This document shows, piece by piece, positions 1 through 6,485 of a stretch of DNA of 16,088 nt. Position numbers and translations under genes: made by a program. How positions within the stretch are numbered: position 1 is the stretch's first letter; each line of letters begins with the position of its first letter. The stretch covers positions 1 through 16,088 of the forward strand of contig CABUDI010000032.1 in assembly GCA_902490305.1 (NCBI GenBank), read 5' to 3'. Below the pieces are notes generated by a model. It made no database searches. It was not told the origin of the DNA and worked only from the letters and a program-made list of their open reading frames with translations. Source of the stretch: an uncultured Collinsella sp. Lineage in GTDB: Bacteria > Actinomycetota > Coriobacteriia > Coriobacteriales > Coriobacteriaceae.

Positions 1-16
1 TCCGCACATGTGCGGA
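1..16. repeat. Perfect 16-bp palindrome at window edge
   Basis: Bases 1-16 (TCCGCACATGTGCGGA) equal their own reverse complement. There is no T-run after it, so it is not a clear intrinsic terminator. It could be the end of a hairpin belonging to a gene left of the window, or a dimeric protein-binding site. The window edge hides its left context. Confidence 0.5.
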
Positions 17-86
17 TGAATGTGGGAGGTGTTCGGATAAAGTCGATAATCAAGGGCTCGAAGCCTAGCCGGTATTAGGTGGTTTC

Positions 87-120
87 TTGAACTCGGTAAG
101 CCTGCGGTAAGATATATGAT
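87..120 (+). promoter_or_regulatory. Possible promoter of the glycosyltransferase gene
   Basis: TTGAAC at 87-92 could serve as a -35 box. An A/T-rich stretch with TAAGAT (108-113), GATATA (111-116) and TATGAT (115-120) offers overlapping -10 candidates at spacings of 15, 18 and 22 bases. None is ideal, so the exact -10 is uncertain. It lies about 30-60 bases before the start codon and is the only promoter-like stretch in the 134 bases between the edge palindrome and the gene. Confidence 0.35.
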
Positions 121-150
121 TGTTTACGTAACGCGTTCCTGGGAGCCTGC

Positions 151-1446
151 ATGCTCGCCTTTTTACAAACCAACACACCCATCGTGATCTTCAACCAGAT
201 TGTCGTCACGCTGCTCACGGTCTGCTTTCTGTACCAGGTTGTCTTCTTTGTCATTGGCGCTCTTCGTGGCGAGGTCGCGCCTCCCAAGGCCAAAAAACTC
301 CATCGCTATGCCTTCTTTATCGCGGCGCATAATGAGGAGGCCGTGATTGCCAACCTCGTTCGCTCCATCAAGGACCAGGATTATCCGTCCGAGCTTATCG
401 AGGTCTTCGTGGTTGCCGACGCCTGCACCGACAACACCGCACAGCTCGCGCGCGAGGCAGGTGCCATTGTTTACGAGCGCAATGATCTTGCCCGTAAGGG
501 TAAGAGCTGGGTCATGGACTTTGGCTTCGACCGCATCCTTAACGAGTACCCCGACACGTTTGAAGGCTACTTTATCTTCGATGCCGATAACGTTATCTCC
601 CGCGATTACGTGTCCAAAATGAACGATGCCTTTGACCAGGGCTTCCATGTGGTCACGAGCTATCGCAATTCCAAGAACTTCGGCAGCTCGTGGATCTCGG
701 CGGCTAATGCCACGTGGTATCTGCGCGAGGCACGCTTTCTCAACAACGCGCGCAACATCTGTAAGACGTCTTGCGCCGTCTCGGGTTCGGGCTACCTCAT
801 CTCCGCTAGTGTCATCGAGGGCATGCACGGTTGGCAGTTCCATACGCTGACCGAGGATATTCAGTTCACCACGTTCTGCGCCATTCACGGCATTCGCATC
901 GGTTATGCGCCGGCGGAGTTCTTTGACGAACAGCCCGTGACGTTTAAGGCGTCCTGGAAACAGCGCATGCGGTGGACCAAGGGCTTTTACCAGGTGTTCT
1001 TTACCTACGGTAAGCATCTGGTCAAGTCAACCTTCCGCTACCATCGCTTTGCCGCCTACGACATGTTTATGACCATCGCCCCGGGTATGCTGCTGTCCCT
1101 GATCTCCATGCTCGCCAATGCGACGTTCCTGATCGTGGGCGGTCTTTCGCACGGCTTCTTGGCTACCGAAGTCGAGATGCAGGCGTGCGCCGCTTCGCTC
1201 ATTATGACCTTTGCCATGATGTATCAGACGTTCTTCATCTTGGCGCTGCTCACGACTATCTTTGAGTACAAGCATATTCACTGCGCGCAAAAGTGGCGTC
1301 TGGTGACTAACCTGTTTACCTTCCCGATCTTTATGTTCAGCTATATCCCCATCACGGTGGCAGCGCTGTTCCTGAAAGTCGACTGGGTCCCGACGCAGCA
1401 CGCCGTCAGCGTTACTCTCGACGAGGTCATGCAAGGCGCTAAATAA
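151..1446 (+). CDS. Membrane glycosyltransferase, family 2
   Basis: Predicted processive family 2 glycosyltransferase of 431 residues, acting at the cytoplasmic membrane to build an extracellular or cell-wall polysaccharide. A membrane segment lies near residues 12-36. The GT-A domain follows, with the nucleotide-binding start (AAHNEE, 58-63), D90, the metal-binding DAD (144-146), the TED motif (234-236, catalytic base) and QRMRW (271-275), the QxxRW signature of cellulose/hyaluronan/poly-GlcNAc synthases. Three or so membrane segments follow (about 303-333, 346-371, 388-410). The start is the ATG at 151, with GGGAG at 141-145 five bases upstream. A strong terminator follows directly, so the gene looks monocistronic. 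The donor sugar and polymer cannot be read from the sequence, and no other polysaccharide genes are adjacent. Confidence 0.9.
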   Translation: MLAFLQTNTPIVIFNQIVVTLLTVCFLYQVVFFVIGALRGEVAPPKAKKLHRYAFFIAAHNEEAVIANLVRSIKDQDYPSELIEVFVVADACTDNTAQLAREAGAIVYERNDLARKGKSWVMDFGFDRILNEYPDTFEGYFIFDADNVISRDYVSKMNDAFDQGFHVVTSYRNSKNFGSSWISAANATWYLREARFLNNARNICKTSCAVSGSGYLISASVIEGMHGWQFHTLTEDIQFTTFCAIHGIRIGYAPAEFFDEQPVTFKASWKQRMRWTKGFYQVFFTYGKHLVKSTFRYHRFAAYDMFMTIAPGMLLSLISMLANATFLIVGGLSHGFLATEVEMQACAASLIMTFAMMYQTFFILALLTTIFEYKHIHCAQKWRLVTNLFTFPIFMFSYIPITVAALFLKVDWVPTQHAVSVTLDEVMQGAK

Positions 1447-1454
1447 CCACCACT

Positions 1455-1499
1455 AAAACCACCGCAAAGGGGACAGGTACCTTTGTGGTGGTTTTTGCT
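1455..1499 (+). terminator. Intrinsic terminator with REP-like loop
   Basis: A 15-bp stem pairs bases 1455-1469 with 1481-1495 (14 Watson-Crick pairs and one G-T), around an 11-base loop (GGGACAGGTAC). The 3' side ends in a T-rich run (TTTTTGCTT). It starts 8 bases after the glycosyltransferase stop codon and so probably ends that transcript. The inner part, CAAAGGGGACAGG, resembles a short dispersed palindromic repeat; see the findings. Confidence 0.8.
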
Positions 1500-1514
1500 T
1501 TTGCGATGCAGCTC

Positions 1515-1521
1515 GAGGAGG
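1515..1521 (+). promoter_or_regulatory. Shine-Dalgarno site fixing the peptidase start
   Basis: GAGGAGG at 1515-1521, six bases upstream of the ATG at 1528. It rules in the short form of the peptidase over the in-frame TTG at 1483, which lies within the terminator stem. Confidence 0.7.
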
Positions 1522-1527
1522 CGTCCG

Positions 1528-1950
1528 ATGGTCTATATCCCGTTTTGGATTTGCATCTTTGCCGGCGTGGCAATTGATGCCCGAGAGCGACGGTTTCCCA
1601 ATGGGCTTGCCGGCGCGTGTGCGGTGGCGGCGTTAGCGGGTGTTTGGTTCGATCTCGGTTTGAACACAGCGCTTTACCACGCAGGTCTTGCCGTCATCGT
1701 GTATCTTGCTCTCGTGCTGACTGAGTCCTTCTGGCGTCGTCTTCGCCAAACCCCGGGCATCGGCATGGGAGATGCTAAGGCACTTTTCGCGCTTTGCACG
1801 CTCGACCCTATGGGTGGCATCGTGGCATTTGCCGCTGCGCTCCTGGTTCTTGCCCTCTCCTGCCTCATCACGAAATCGCGCTCTCTGCCATTGCTCCCGT
1901 TTTTGGTGCCGATTTTTGCCATAATCGAGGTCGTGGGCTGCACTTTGTAA
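1528..1950 (+). CDS. Minimal A24-type prepilin peptidase
   Basis: Small membrane aspartyl protease of the type IV prepilin peptidase family (A24, CpaA/TadV-like), 140 residues with about five hydrophobic segments. Both catalytic aspartates are visible: D17 in the context D-A-R-E-R-R-F-P-N, and D82 in GIGMGDAK (77-84), the GxGD signature. The N-terminal methylase/zinc domain of full PilD enzymes is absent, as is usual for CpaA/TadV forms. The ATG at 1528 is preferred because GAGGAGG (1515-1521) sits six bases before it; an in-frame TTG at 1483 falls inside the upstream terminator hairpin. The substrate would normally be a prepilin signal peptide, but no pilin, secretion ATPase or tad gene is in view. 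The dNTPase gene starts 31 bases downstream and is probably co-transcribed. Confidence 0.82.
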   Translation: MVYIPFWICIFAGVAIDARERRFPNGLAGACAVAALAGVWFDLGLNTALYHAGLAVIVYLALVLTESFWRRLRQTPGIGMGDAKALFALCTLDPMGGIVAFAAALLVLALSCLITKSRSLPLLPFLVPIFAIIEVVGCTL

Positions 1951-1969
1951 CCGATTGCGCATCCTTCTT

Positions 1970-1975
1970 AAGGAG
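1970..1975 (+). promoter_or_regulatory. Shine-Dalgarno site fixing the dNTPase start
   Basis: AAGGAG at 1970-1975, six bases before the ATG at 1982. It favours that ATG over the in-frame TTG at 1955, which has no such site. Confidence 0.7.
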
Positions 1976-1981
1976 CATGCC

Positions 1982-3229
1982 ATGGCAATTAATCAAGAAA
2001 CGGCCGTCATTAAGGCGCGCATGGACCGTATTCCCTCGGCGTTGTCGCCCGAACTTGTCGAGCGCATTTCCGCCGATCGTGCTTCGGGGCATGTCAGCCC
2101 GTATCGTTGCAACGACGATCAGGTCATTCGTCGTATTGATCGCGCCGCCGACAAAGGCACGCTTATGCGTCCGGCGTTTATGCGCGATACCGAAAAGATA
2201 CTTCATCTTCCGGCGTACACCCGTTATGCAGGCAAAACGCAGGTCTTTAGCTTCCGTAGCAATGATGATCTTTCACGCCGCGGTTTGCACGTACAGCTTG
2301 TCTCCCGCATTGCGCGCGATATCGGTCGCGCCCTGGGGCTCAATTGCGATCTGATCGAGGCGATTGGCCTGGGTCACGACTTGGGACACACGCCTTTCGG
2401 CCATGCCGGCGAGCGCTTCCTCAACGATATCTTTCATGAGCGTACGGGGCGTTATTTTTTCCATAACGTGCAGTCGGTCCGCGTGCTCGACGCGTTGTAT
2501 GGCCGCAACGTGTCGCTCCAGACGCTCGACGGCGTGCTATGCCATAACGGCGAGTACGAGCAGCGTGTGTTTGAGCTCTCGGACATGGGCTCCTTTGACC
2601 AGTTTGACCAGACGGTTGAGGATTGCATTGCCACGGGCTATAGCGCAATTGAGCATCTGCGTCCCATGACGCTCGAAGGCTGCGTGGTCCGCATCTCTGA
2701 TATCCTTGCCTACGTTGGGCGCGATCGCCAAGACGCCATTGCGGCGGGCCTGCTTTCGCCCGACGCTTTTGATGATGGCCGGGGCGGTGCCTACAACAGT
2801 TGGATCCTCACGCATGCCTCCATCGATATCGTTGAGCACAGTTATGGTAAGCCGCGCATCGAGATGAGCGAGGACCTGTTTGAGGAAATTCGCCGAGCCA
2901 AGCACGAGAACTACGAGAAGATCTATAGCAAGGGCGGTATCGAAGGCGATTCCGAGGCGGAGCTGCGCGAGGCATTCGAAAAACTCTACGACCGTTGCCT
3001 GCAGGATATAAACGAAGGCGACGAGTCTTCGTATATCTTTAAGCACCATATTTCGCGCATTGAGCAGCAGCTTTCCTACTACGATCGCACCTACGCTTGG
3101 CAGGACGACAAGGATCAAGCCGTGGTGGATTATATCGCGAGTATGACGGACGGTTATTTCTGCGAGCTGACGAGCAAGCTGTTCCCGGGTCTAAAGTTTC
3201 CGCATCGTACCTATATTAACGAACGGTAG
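1982..3229 (+). CDS. dGTPase-like HD-domain dNTP triphosphohydrolase
   Basis: Cytosolic HD-superfamily phosphohydrolase of 415 residues, related to Dgt. The family hydrolyses dNTPs to the deoxynucleoside and triphosphate and so limits dNTP pools. The visible HD metal site is H103 (GLHVQLV), H132-D133 (GHDLGHTPFGH) and D240 (RISDILAY), all in the expected order. KTQVF (85-89) and HNVQS (161-165) are also typical of the family. Length is close to the shorter, non-E. coli class of dGTPase-like proteins. The start is the ATG at 1982, with AAGGAG at 1970-1975. The gene follows the peptidase by 31 bases and lacks an obvious promoter of its own. Nucleotide preference cannot be judged from sequence alone, so I give no symbol. 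Confidence 0.9.
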   Translation: MAINQETAVIKARMDRIPSALSPELVERISADRASGHVSPYRCNDDQVIRRIDRAADKGTLMRPAFMRDTEKILHLPAYTRYAGKTQVFSFRSNDDLSRRGLHVQLVSRIARDIGRALGLNCDLIEAIGLGHDLGHTPFGHAGERFLNDIFHERTGRYFFHNVQSVRVLDALYGRNVSLQTLDGVLCHNGEYEQRVFELSDMGSFDQFDQTVEDCIATGYSAIEHLRPMTLEGCVVRISDILAYVGRDRQDAIAAGLLSPDAFDDGRGGAYNSWILTHASIDIVEHSYGKPRIEMSEDLFEEIRRAKHENYEKIYSKGGIEGDSEAELREAFEKLYDRCLQDINEGDESSYIFKHHISRIEQQLSYYDRTYAWQDDKDQAVVDYIASMTDGYFCELTSKLFPGLKFPHRTYINER

Positions 3230-3244
3230 TTCGTATCATTTCGG

Positions 3245-3250
3245 TATACT
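3245..3250 (+). promoter_or_regulatory. Possible -10 box upstream of rarA
   Basis: TATACT at 3245-3250 is a five-of-six match to the -10 consensus, placed 40 bases before the preferred rarA start. No convincing -35 box lies 16-18 bases upstream, so this is tentative. The 60-base gap between the dNTPase and rarA holds nothing else I can name. Confidence 0.4.
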
Positions 3251-3289
3251 GTTGGTCAACAACGATTTTGATTGATGTACAGGATGGCT

Positions 3290-4639
3290 ATGGACGACCT
3301 TTTTTCTGCTTCGACGCGCGAGCGTTCCTTTCAGAATGCGCCGCTTGCGGTGCGCATACGCCCCAATTCGCTCGACGAGTATGTGGGCCAGCAAAAGGCC
3401 GTCGGTAAGGGCTCATGGTTGCGTGCTGCGATCGAGCACGATGTGCTTTCGAGCGTGATACTGTACGGGCCGGCCGGTACGGGCAAGACGACGCTGGCCC
3501 ACATTATTGCCAACCATACAAAGAGCGAGTTTGTCGAGGTCAGCGCCGTCACGGGTACCGTGAAGGACCTGCGTCGCGTGATTGATGAGGCCAAGACGCG
3601 CCTGAATACGTACGACCGTCGCACCATTCTATTCATCGATGAGATTCACCGCTTCTCCAAGTCGCAGCAGGATGCCCTGCTGCATGCAGTTGAGAACCGT
3701 ACCGTCATTATGATTGGCGCTACGACGGAGAATCCGTACTTCGAGGTAAACTCGGCGCTGCTCTCACGTGGTCGAGTCGTGGAGCTTGAGCATTTAAAGG
3801 ACGAGGATATCGCCATGCTTATCGAGCGTGCGCTCGAGGCACCGCAGGGCTTGAACGGTAAGTTCTCGGCCGATGAGGATACGGTCAAGACCATCTGCAC
3901 GCTGGCAGCGGGTGACGCTCGCTCGGCGCTCACGACGCTCGAGCTTGCGAGCGAGATTGCCGTCACGCGTCCCGATACCGAGGGAACGCCAGCGCCCGCG
4001 GCGGGGGAGCGCTATCCCATCACCGTGGATGACGTGAAGATCGCCAACCCGCGTCGCGGCTTTACGTATGACAAAAACGGCGACATGCACTACGACATCA
4101 TCAGTGCGTTCATTAAGTCTATGCGCGGTAGTGACCCCGATGCCACGATCTATTGGCTCGCGCGCATGATCGATGCTGGGGAGGATCCTAAGTTTATCGC
4201 TCGCCGTATTATGATTCACGCTTCTGAGGATGTTGGCAACGCCGACCCGCAGGCGCTTTTGGTGGCGCATGCCGCGTTTAAGTCTGCCGAGGTCATTGGC
4301 TATCCCGAGTGCCGCATTAACCTTGCTCAGGCTGCACTCTACGTGTGCTTGGCGCCTAAGTCAAACGCATGTGAGGCCTCGATTGACGCGGCGTTGGCCG
4401 ATATTCATAGCAGCGGTTTACGTGAGGTGCCGAGTTATTTGCGCGATCGTCATCGCCCAGGTAGCGACGAATACGGTGTATACAAGTATCCGCATGATTA
4501 TCCCGAAGGCTGGGTCGATCAGCGCTATTTGCCCGAGGGGCTGGAGCGTGGCGCGTTCTGGCAGCCTGCCGGCCGCGGCTGGGAAGAGTGGCGCGTAGAG
4601 CAAAGCGAACGCGACCGTAGCGGTAACGCGCCCAAGTAG
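3290..4639 (+). CDS. rarA: Replication-associated recombination ATPase RarA
   Basis: AAA+ ATPase of the RarA/MgsA/WRNIP1 family, acting at stalled replication forks and single-strand gaps. It is related to clamp-loader subunits and has 449 residues from this start. The Walker A motif GPAGTGKTT spans 60-68, Walker B LFIDEIH spans 114-120 (D117, E118), and sensor 1 is the IGATTENP stretch at 142-149. The C-terminal tetramerisation and helical part (TYDKNGDMHYDIISAFIKS and RRIMIHASEDVG) is complete. In-frame ATGs occur at 3275, 3284 and 3290. I chose 3290 because AGGA at 3281-3284 is best placed for it and because the protein then opens MDDLFS. In many actinobacteria rarA lies upstream of alaS, as it does here. 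Confidence 0.93.
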   Translation: MDDLFSASTRERSFQNAPLAVRIRPNSLDEYVGQQKAVGKGSWLRAAIEHDVLSSVILYGPAGTGKTTLAHIIANHTKSEFVEVSAVTGTVKDLRRVIDEAKTRLNTYDRRTILFIDEIHRFSKSQQDALLHAVENRTVIMIGATTENPYFEVNSALLSRGRVVELEHLKDEDIAMLIERALEAPQGLNGKFSADEDTVKTICTLAAGDARSALTTLELASEIAVTRPDTEGTPAPAAGERYPITVDDVKIANPRRGFTYDKNGDMHYDIISAFIKSMRGSDPDATIYWLARMIDAGEDPKFIARRIMIHASEDVGNADPQALLVAHAAFKSAEVIGYPECRINLAQAALYVCLAPKSNACEASIDAALADIHSSGLREVPSYLRDRHRPGSDEYGVYKYPHDYPEGWVDQRYLPEGLERGAFWQPAGRGWEEWRVEQSERDRSGNAPK

Positions 4640-4734
4640 GTCCTTGGCACCTCGCACATTCCCTTTGGGTATCTTCCCCCTTCTTTGGGGTACCATGAAA
4701 GGCGTCTGTATTTCGATTCCTTCGGGAGGCTTGT

Positions 4735-5322
4735 ATGAGTCCCATTCAAATCGCCCTGCTGGTGCTTGCCATTGCCGGCGTGTGGGCTATTGTTGAGCTC
4801 GCGCTTACCCTGCGCAAGACCCGCAACGTTGTCGACTCGCTCGATAAGACCGTGAACGACCTCAATAACACCATCGCCGAGGCGCAGCCGGTGGTGGCAA
4901 AACTCGACGGCGCTGTCGACGAGCTTACGCCGGCGCTTGCCCAGATGGAGCCGCTGCTTAAGTCGAGCAAGACGGCAGTTGATGCCCTTACCTCCAATCT
5001 CGTAGAGGTCGAAGCCGTGGTTCGCGACATTTCCGAGGTTACGGGCAGCATGGCCGAGGCCAGCAATGCTGTGTCGAGCGTGACCGACTCTGCCGCCGGT
5101 GCTGTGCAGAAGCTCTTCAATAAGGTGAAGGCTCCTGCAGCTGACACCGAGCGCAAGCTCGCCGCTGCTGCTGCGGAGGCAGAGCGGCCTACCGAGCGCG
5201 TTCTAATTGGCGAGGACGAGGCCGCCGCGGGCGACGATGATGGCCAGAAGACTGTAGCCAAGCCGGCTCAGTATTACACTTACACGCCCGCCGAGACCTC
5301 TGAGGAGTCCTGCGATGAGTAG
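4735..5322 (+). CDS. Membrane-anchored coiled-coil protein, DUF948-like
   Basis: Protein of 195 residues with one N-terminal membrane segment (about 5-25). A long helical, heptad-like region follows (about 28-130), rich in V/L/D/T/S and resembling the DUF948 family and the signalling helices of chemoreceptors. The C-terminal tail is acidic and alanine-rich (about 135-195). No catalytic motif is visible and the function is unknown. GGGAGG at 4724-4729 sits five bases before the ATG. Its stop codon lies inside the next gene (8-base overlap), so translation is probably coupled to the RsbW-like gene. A DUF948 gene between rarA and alaS is, from memory, a common actinobacterial arrangement, which supports the family call. 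A direct part in sigma-factor control is only suggested by the coupling. Confidence 0.7.
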   Translation: MSPIQIALLVLAIAGVWAIVELALTLRKTRNVVDSLDKTVNDLNNTIAEAQPVVAKLDGAVDELTPALAQMEPLLKSSKTAVDALTSNLVEVEAVVRDISEVTGSMAEASNAVSSVTDSAAGAVQKLFNKVKAPAADTERKLAAAAAEAERPTERVLIGEDEAAAGDDDGQKTVAKPAQYYTYTPAETSEESCDE

Positions 5323-5692
5323 CGAAGCAACCTGCCCCATCACGCTGACCGTTGCCGGTGACCCGCGTCTCGCTCGCCTTGTGCGCATGACGGCTGCCAA
5401 CGTTGGTGCCCTGTGCTCTATGTCTGTCGATCGCATCGAGGACATCCGCATGGCTGCCGAGGAGGCTTTCATCTTTGGTTGCACCGCGGTCGACTGCGAT
5501 GACATCACCATCAAATTCGATGTCGATGAGACCCACGTTGGCATGACCTTTACCTTTGGCGATCAGGCCACCGTCAACGAGGATGACCAGGCTGCTGTGT
5601 ATGCCGAGCTCATCCTTGCAAGCGTGTGCGACTCCTACGAAAAGACTGCGGCGCCCCTGACGCTTTCCCTCGACCTCAAGGCGGATATCTAA
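5315..5692 (+). CDS. RsbW-like anti-sigma homologue with degenerate ATP site
   Basis: Protein of 125 residues that resembles the HATPase_c_2/RsbW group of anti-sigma factor kinases. The best match is the helix DIRMAAEEAFIFGC (43-56), equivalent to the N-box helix. Its predicted strands and position directly before a SigB-type gene agree. However, the magnesium-binding asparagine of the N-box appears replaced by phenylalanine (F54). No D-x-G-x-G (G1) box follows the next strand (MTFTFGDQ, 77-84), and no G2 box is present. It may therefore bind a sigma factor without ATP-dependent phosphorylation of an RsbV partner. The start ATG at 5315 has GAGGAG at 5302-5307 and overlaps the upstream gene by 8 bases. 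The sigma gene starts one base after its stop codon. Anti-sigma function is inferred from context. Confidence 0.65.
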   Translation: MSSEATCPITLTVAGDPRLARLVRMTAANVGALCSMSVDRIEDIRMAAEEAFIFGCTAVDCDDITIKFDVDETHVGMTFTFGDQATVNEDDQAAVYAELILASVCDSYEKTAAPLTLSLDLKADI

Positions 5693-5693
5693 T

Positions 5694-6485
5694 ATGACCG
5701 AACGTTCCCGGAGCGGTAAGACCGCTTGGGACAAGGAGAAAACCCGCGAACTGTTTCGTCGCTATAAAGAGACCGGTGACCCGGACGCACGCGAGCAGCT
5801 CGTCATGTCCCACATGAACCTGGTAAGGTTTCTTGCCAACAAATTTAAGAACCGCGGCGAGCCGCTCGATGACCTTATGCAGGTTGGCTATTTGGGCCTG
5901 CTCAAGGCTATCGACCGCTTTGACCCCGAGCGCGGACTCGAGTTCACGACGTTTGCGACACCCACTATTCTGGGCGAGATCAAACGTCATTTCCGCGACA
6001 AGGGCTGGAGCGTGCGCGTACCGCGTCGTCTGCAGGAGCTCTCGGCTAAGGTCAACCAGGCTACTGACAAACTTACCAACGAGCTCCAGCGTTCGCCCAA
6101 GGTTGAGGAGATCGCTGAGTATCTAGATGTGACTGTCGATGAGGTCCTCGAGGCTATGGAATCGTCTTCGGCCTATACCTCGGTGCCCATCGAGGCTCCT
6201 GGTGCGTCCGATTCCGACGATGCGCCCTCGATTCTCGACCGTTACGCCGACGACGACAACGAGCTCGACTTTACCGATGACCGCCTAGTGATCGAGGAAG
6301 CCATCCGTGATTTTTCGCCGCGCGAGCGCGAGGTTATCGAGCTGCGCTTCGTGAAGGGCATGACCCAGATCGAAATCGCCAAGAAGCTGGGTATCTCGCA
6401 GGTGCAGGTCTCGCGCCTGCTGCGCCGTACCCTTAAGAAGATTCAGGACAAGATCGATCCCGACGGAGTGATGGTTCGTTCATGA
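5694..6485 (+). CDS. SigB/SigF-family RNA polymerase sigma factor
   Basis: Alternative sigma-70 factor of 263 residues, of the SigB/SigF/SigG group (group 3), that would direct RNA polymerase to general-stress or developmental promoters. Region 2 is clear: SHMNLVRFLANKF (39-51), DDLMQVGYLGLLKAIDRFD (59-77) and FTTFATPTILGEIKRHFRDK (84-103). The segment VRVPRR follows at 107-112. Region 3 spans about 113-160. Region 4 has FSPREREVIELRF (207-219) and the helix-turn-helix MTQIEIAKKLGISQVQVSRL (223-242). The start is the ATG at 5694, one base after the upstream stop, with AAGGCGG at 5678-5684. The TGA overlaps the permease start by 4 bases. No RsbV-type antagonist gene lies nearby. The usual names (sigB, sigF) cannot be chosen from sequence alone. 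Confidence 0.93.
   Translation: MTERSRSGKTAWDKEKTRELFRRYKETGDPDAREQLVMSHMNLVRFLANKFKNRGEPLDDLMQVGYLGLLKAIDRFDPERGLEFTTFATPTILGEIKRHFRDKGWSVRVPRRLQELSAKVNQATDKLTNELQRSPKVEEIAEYLDVTVDEVLEAMESSSAYTSVPIEAPGASDSDDAPSILDRYADDDNELDFTDDRLVIEEAIRDFSPREREVIELRFVKGMTQIEIAKKLGISQVQVSRLLRRTLKKIQDKIDPDGVMVRS

Noticed and set aside
4667..4672. GGGTAT upstream of the DUF948-like gene as a SigB-type -10 for autoregulation
   Set aside because: No GTTT-like -35 lies at the right spacing (13-15 bases upstream). A single six-base match is not enough to claim self-control.
4664..4696. Small hairpin (CCCC/GGGG with GGTA/TACC flanks) after rarA as a terminator
   Set aside because: The stem is short and has a one-sided internal loop, and no T-run follows. 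It is weak compared with the two clear terminators in the window.
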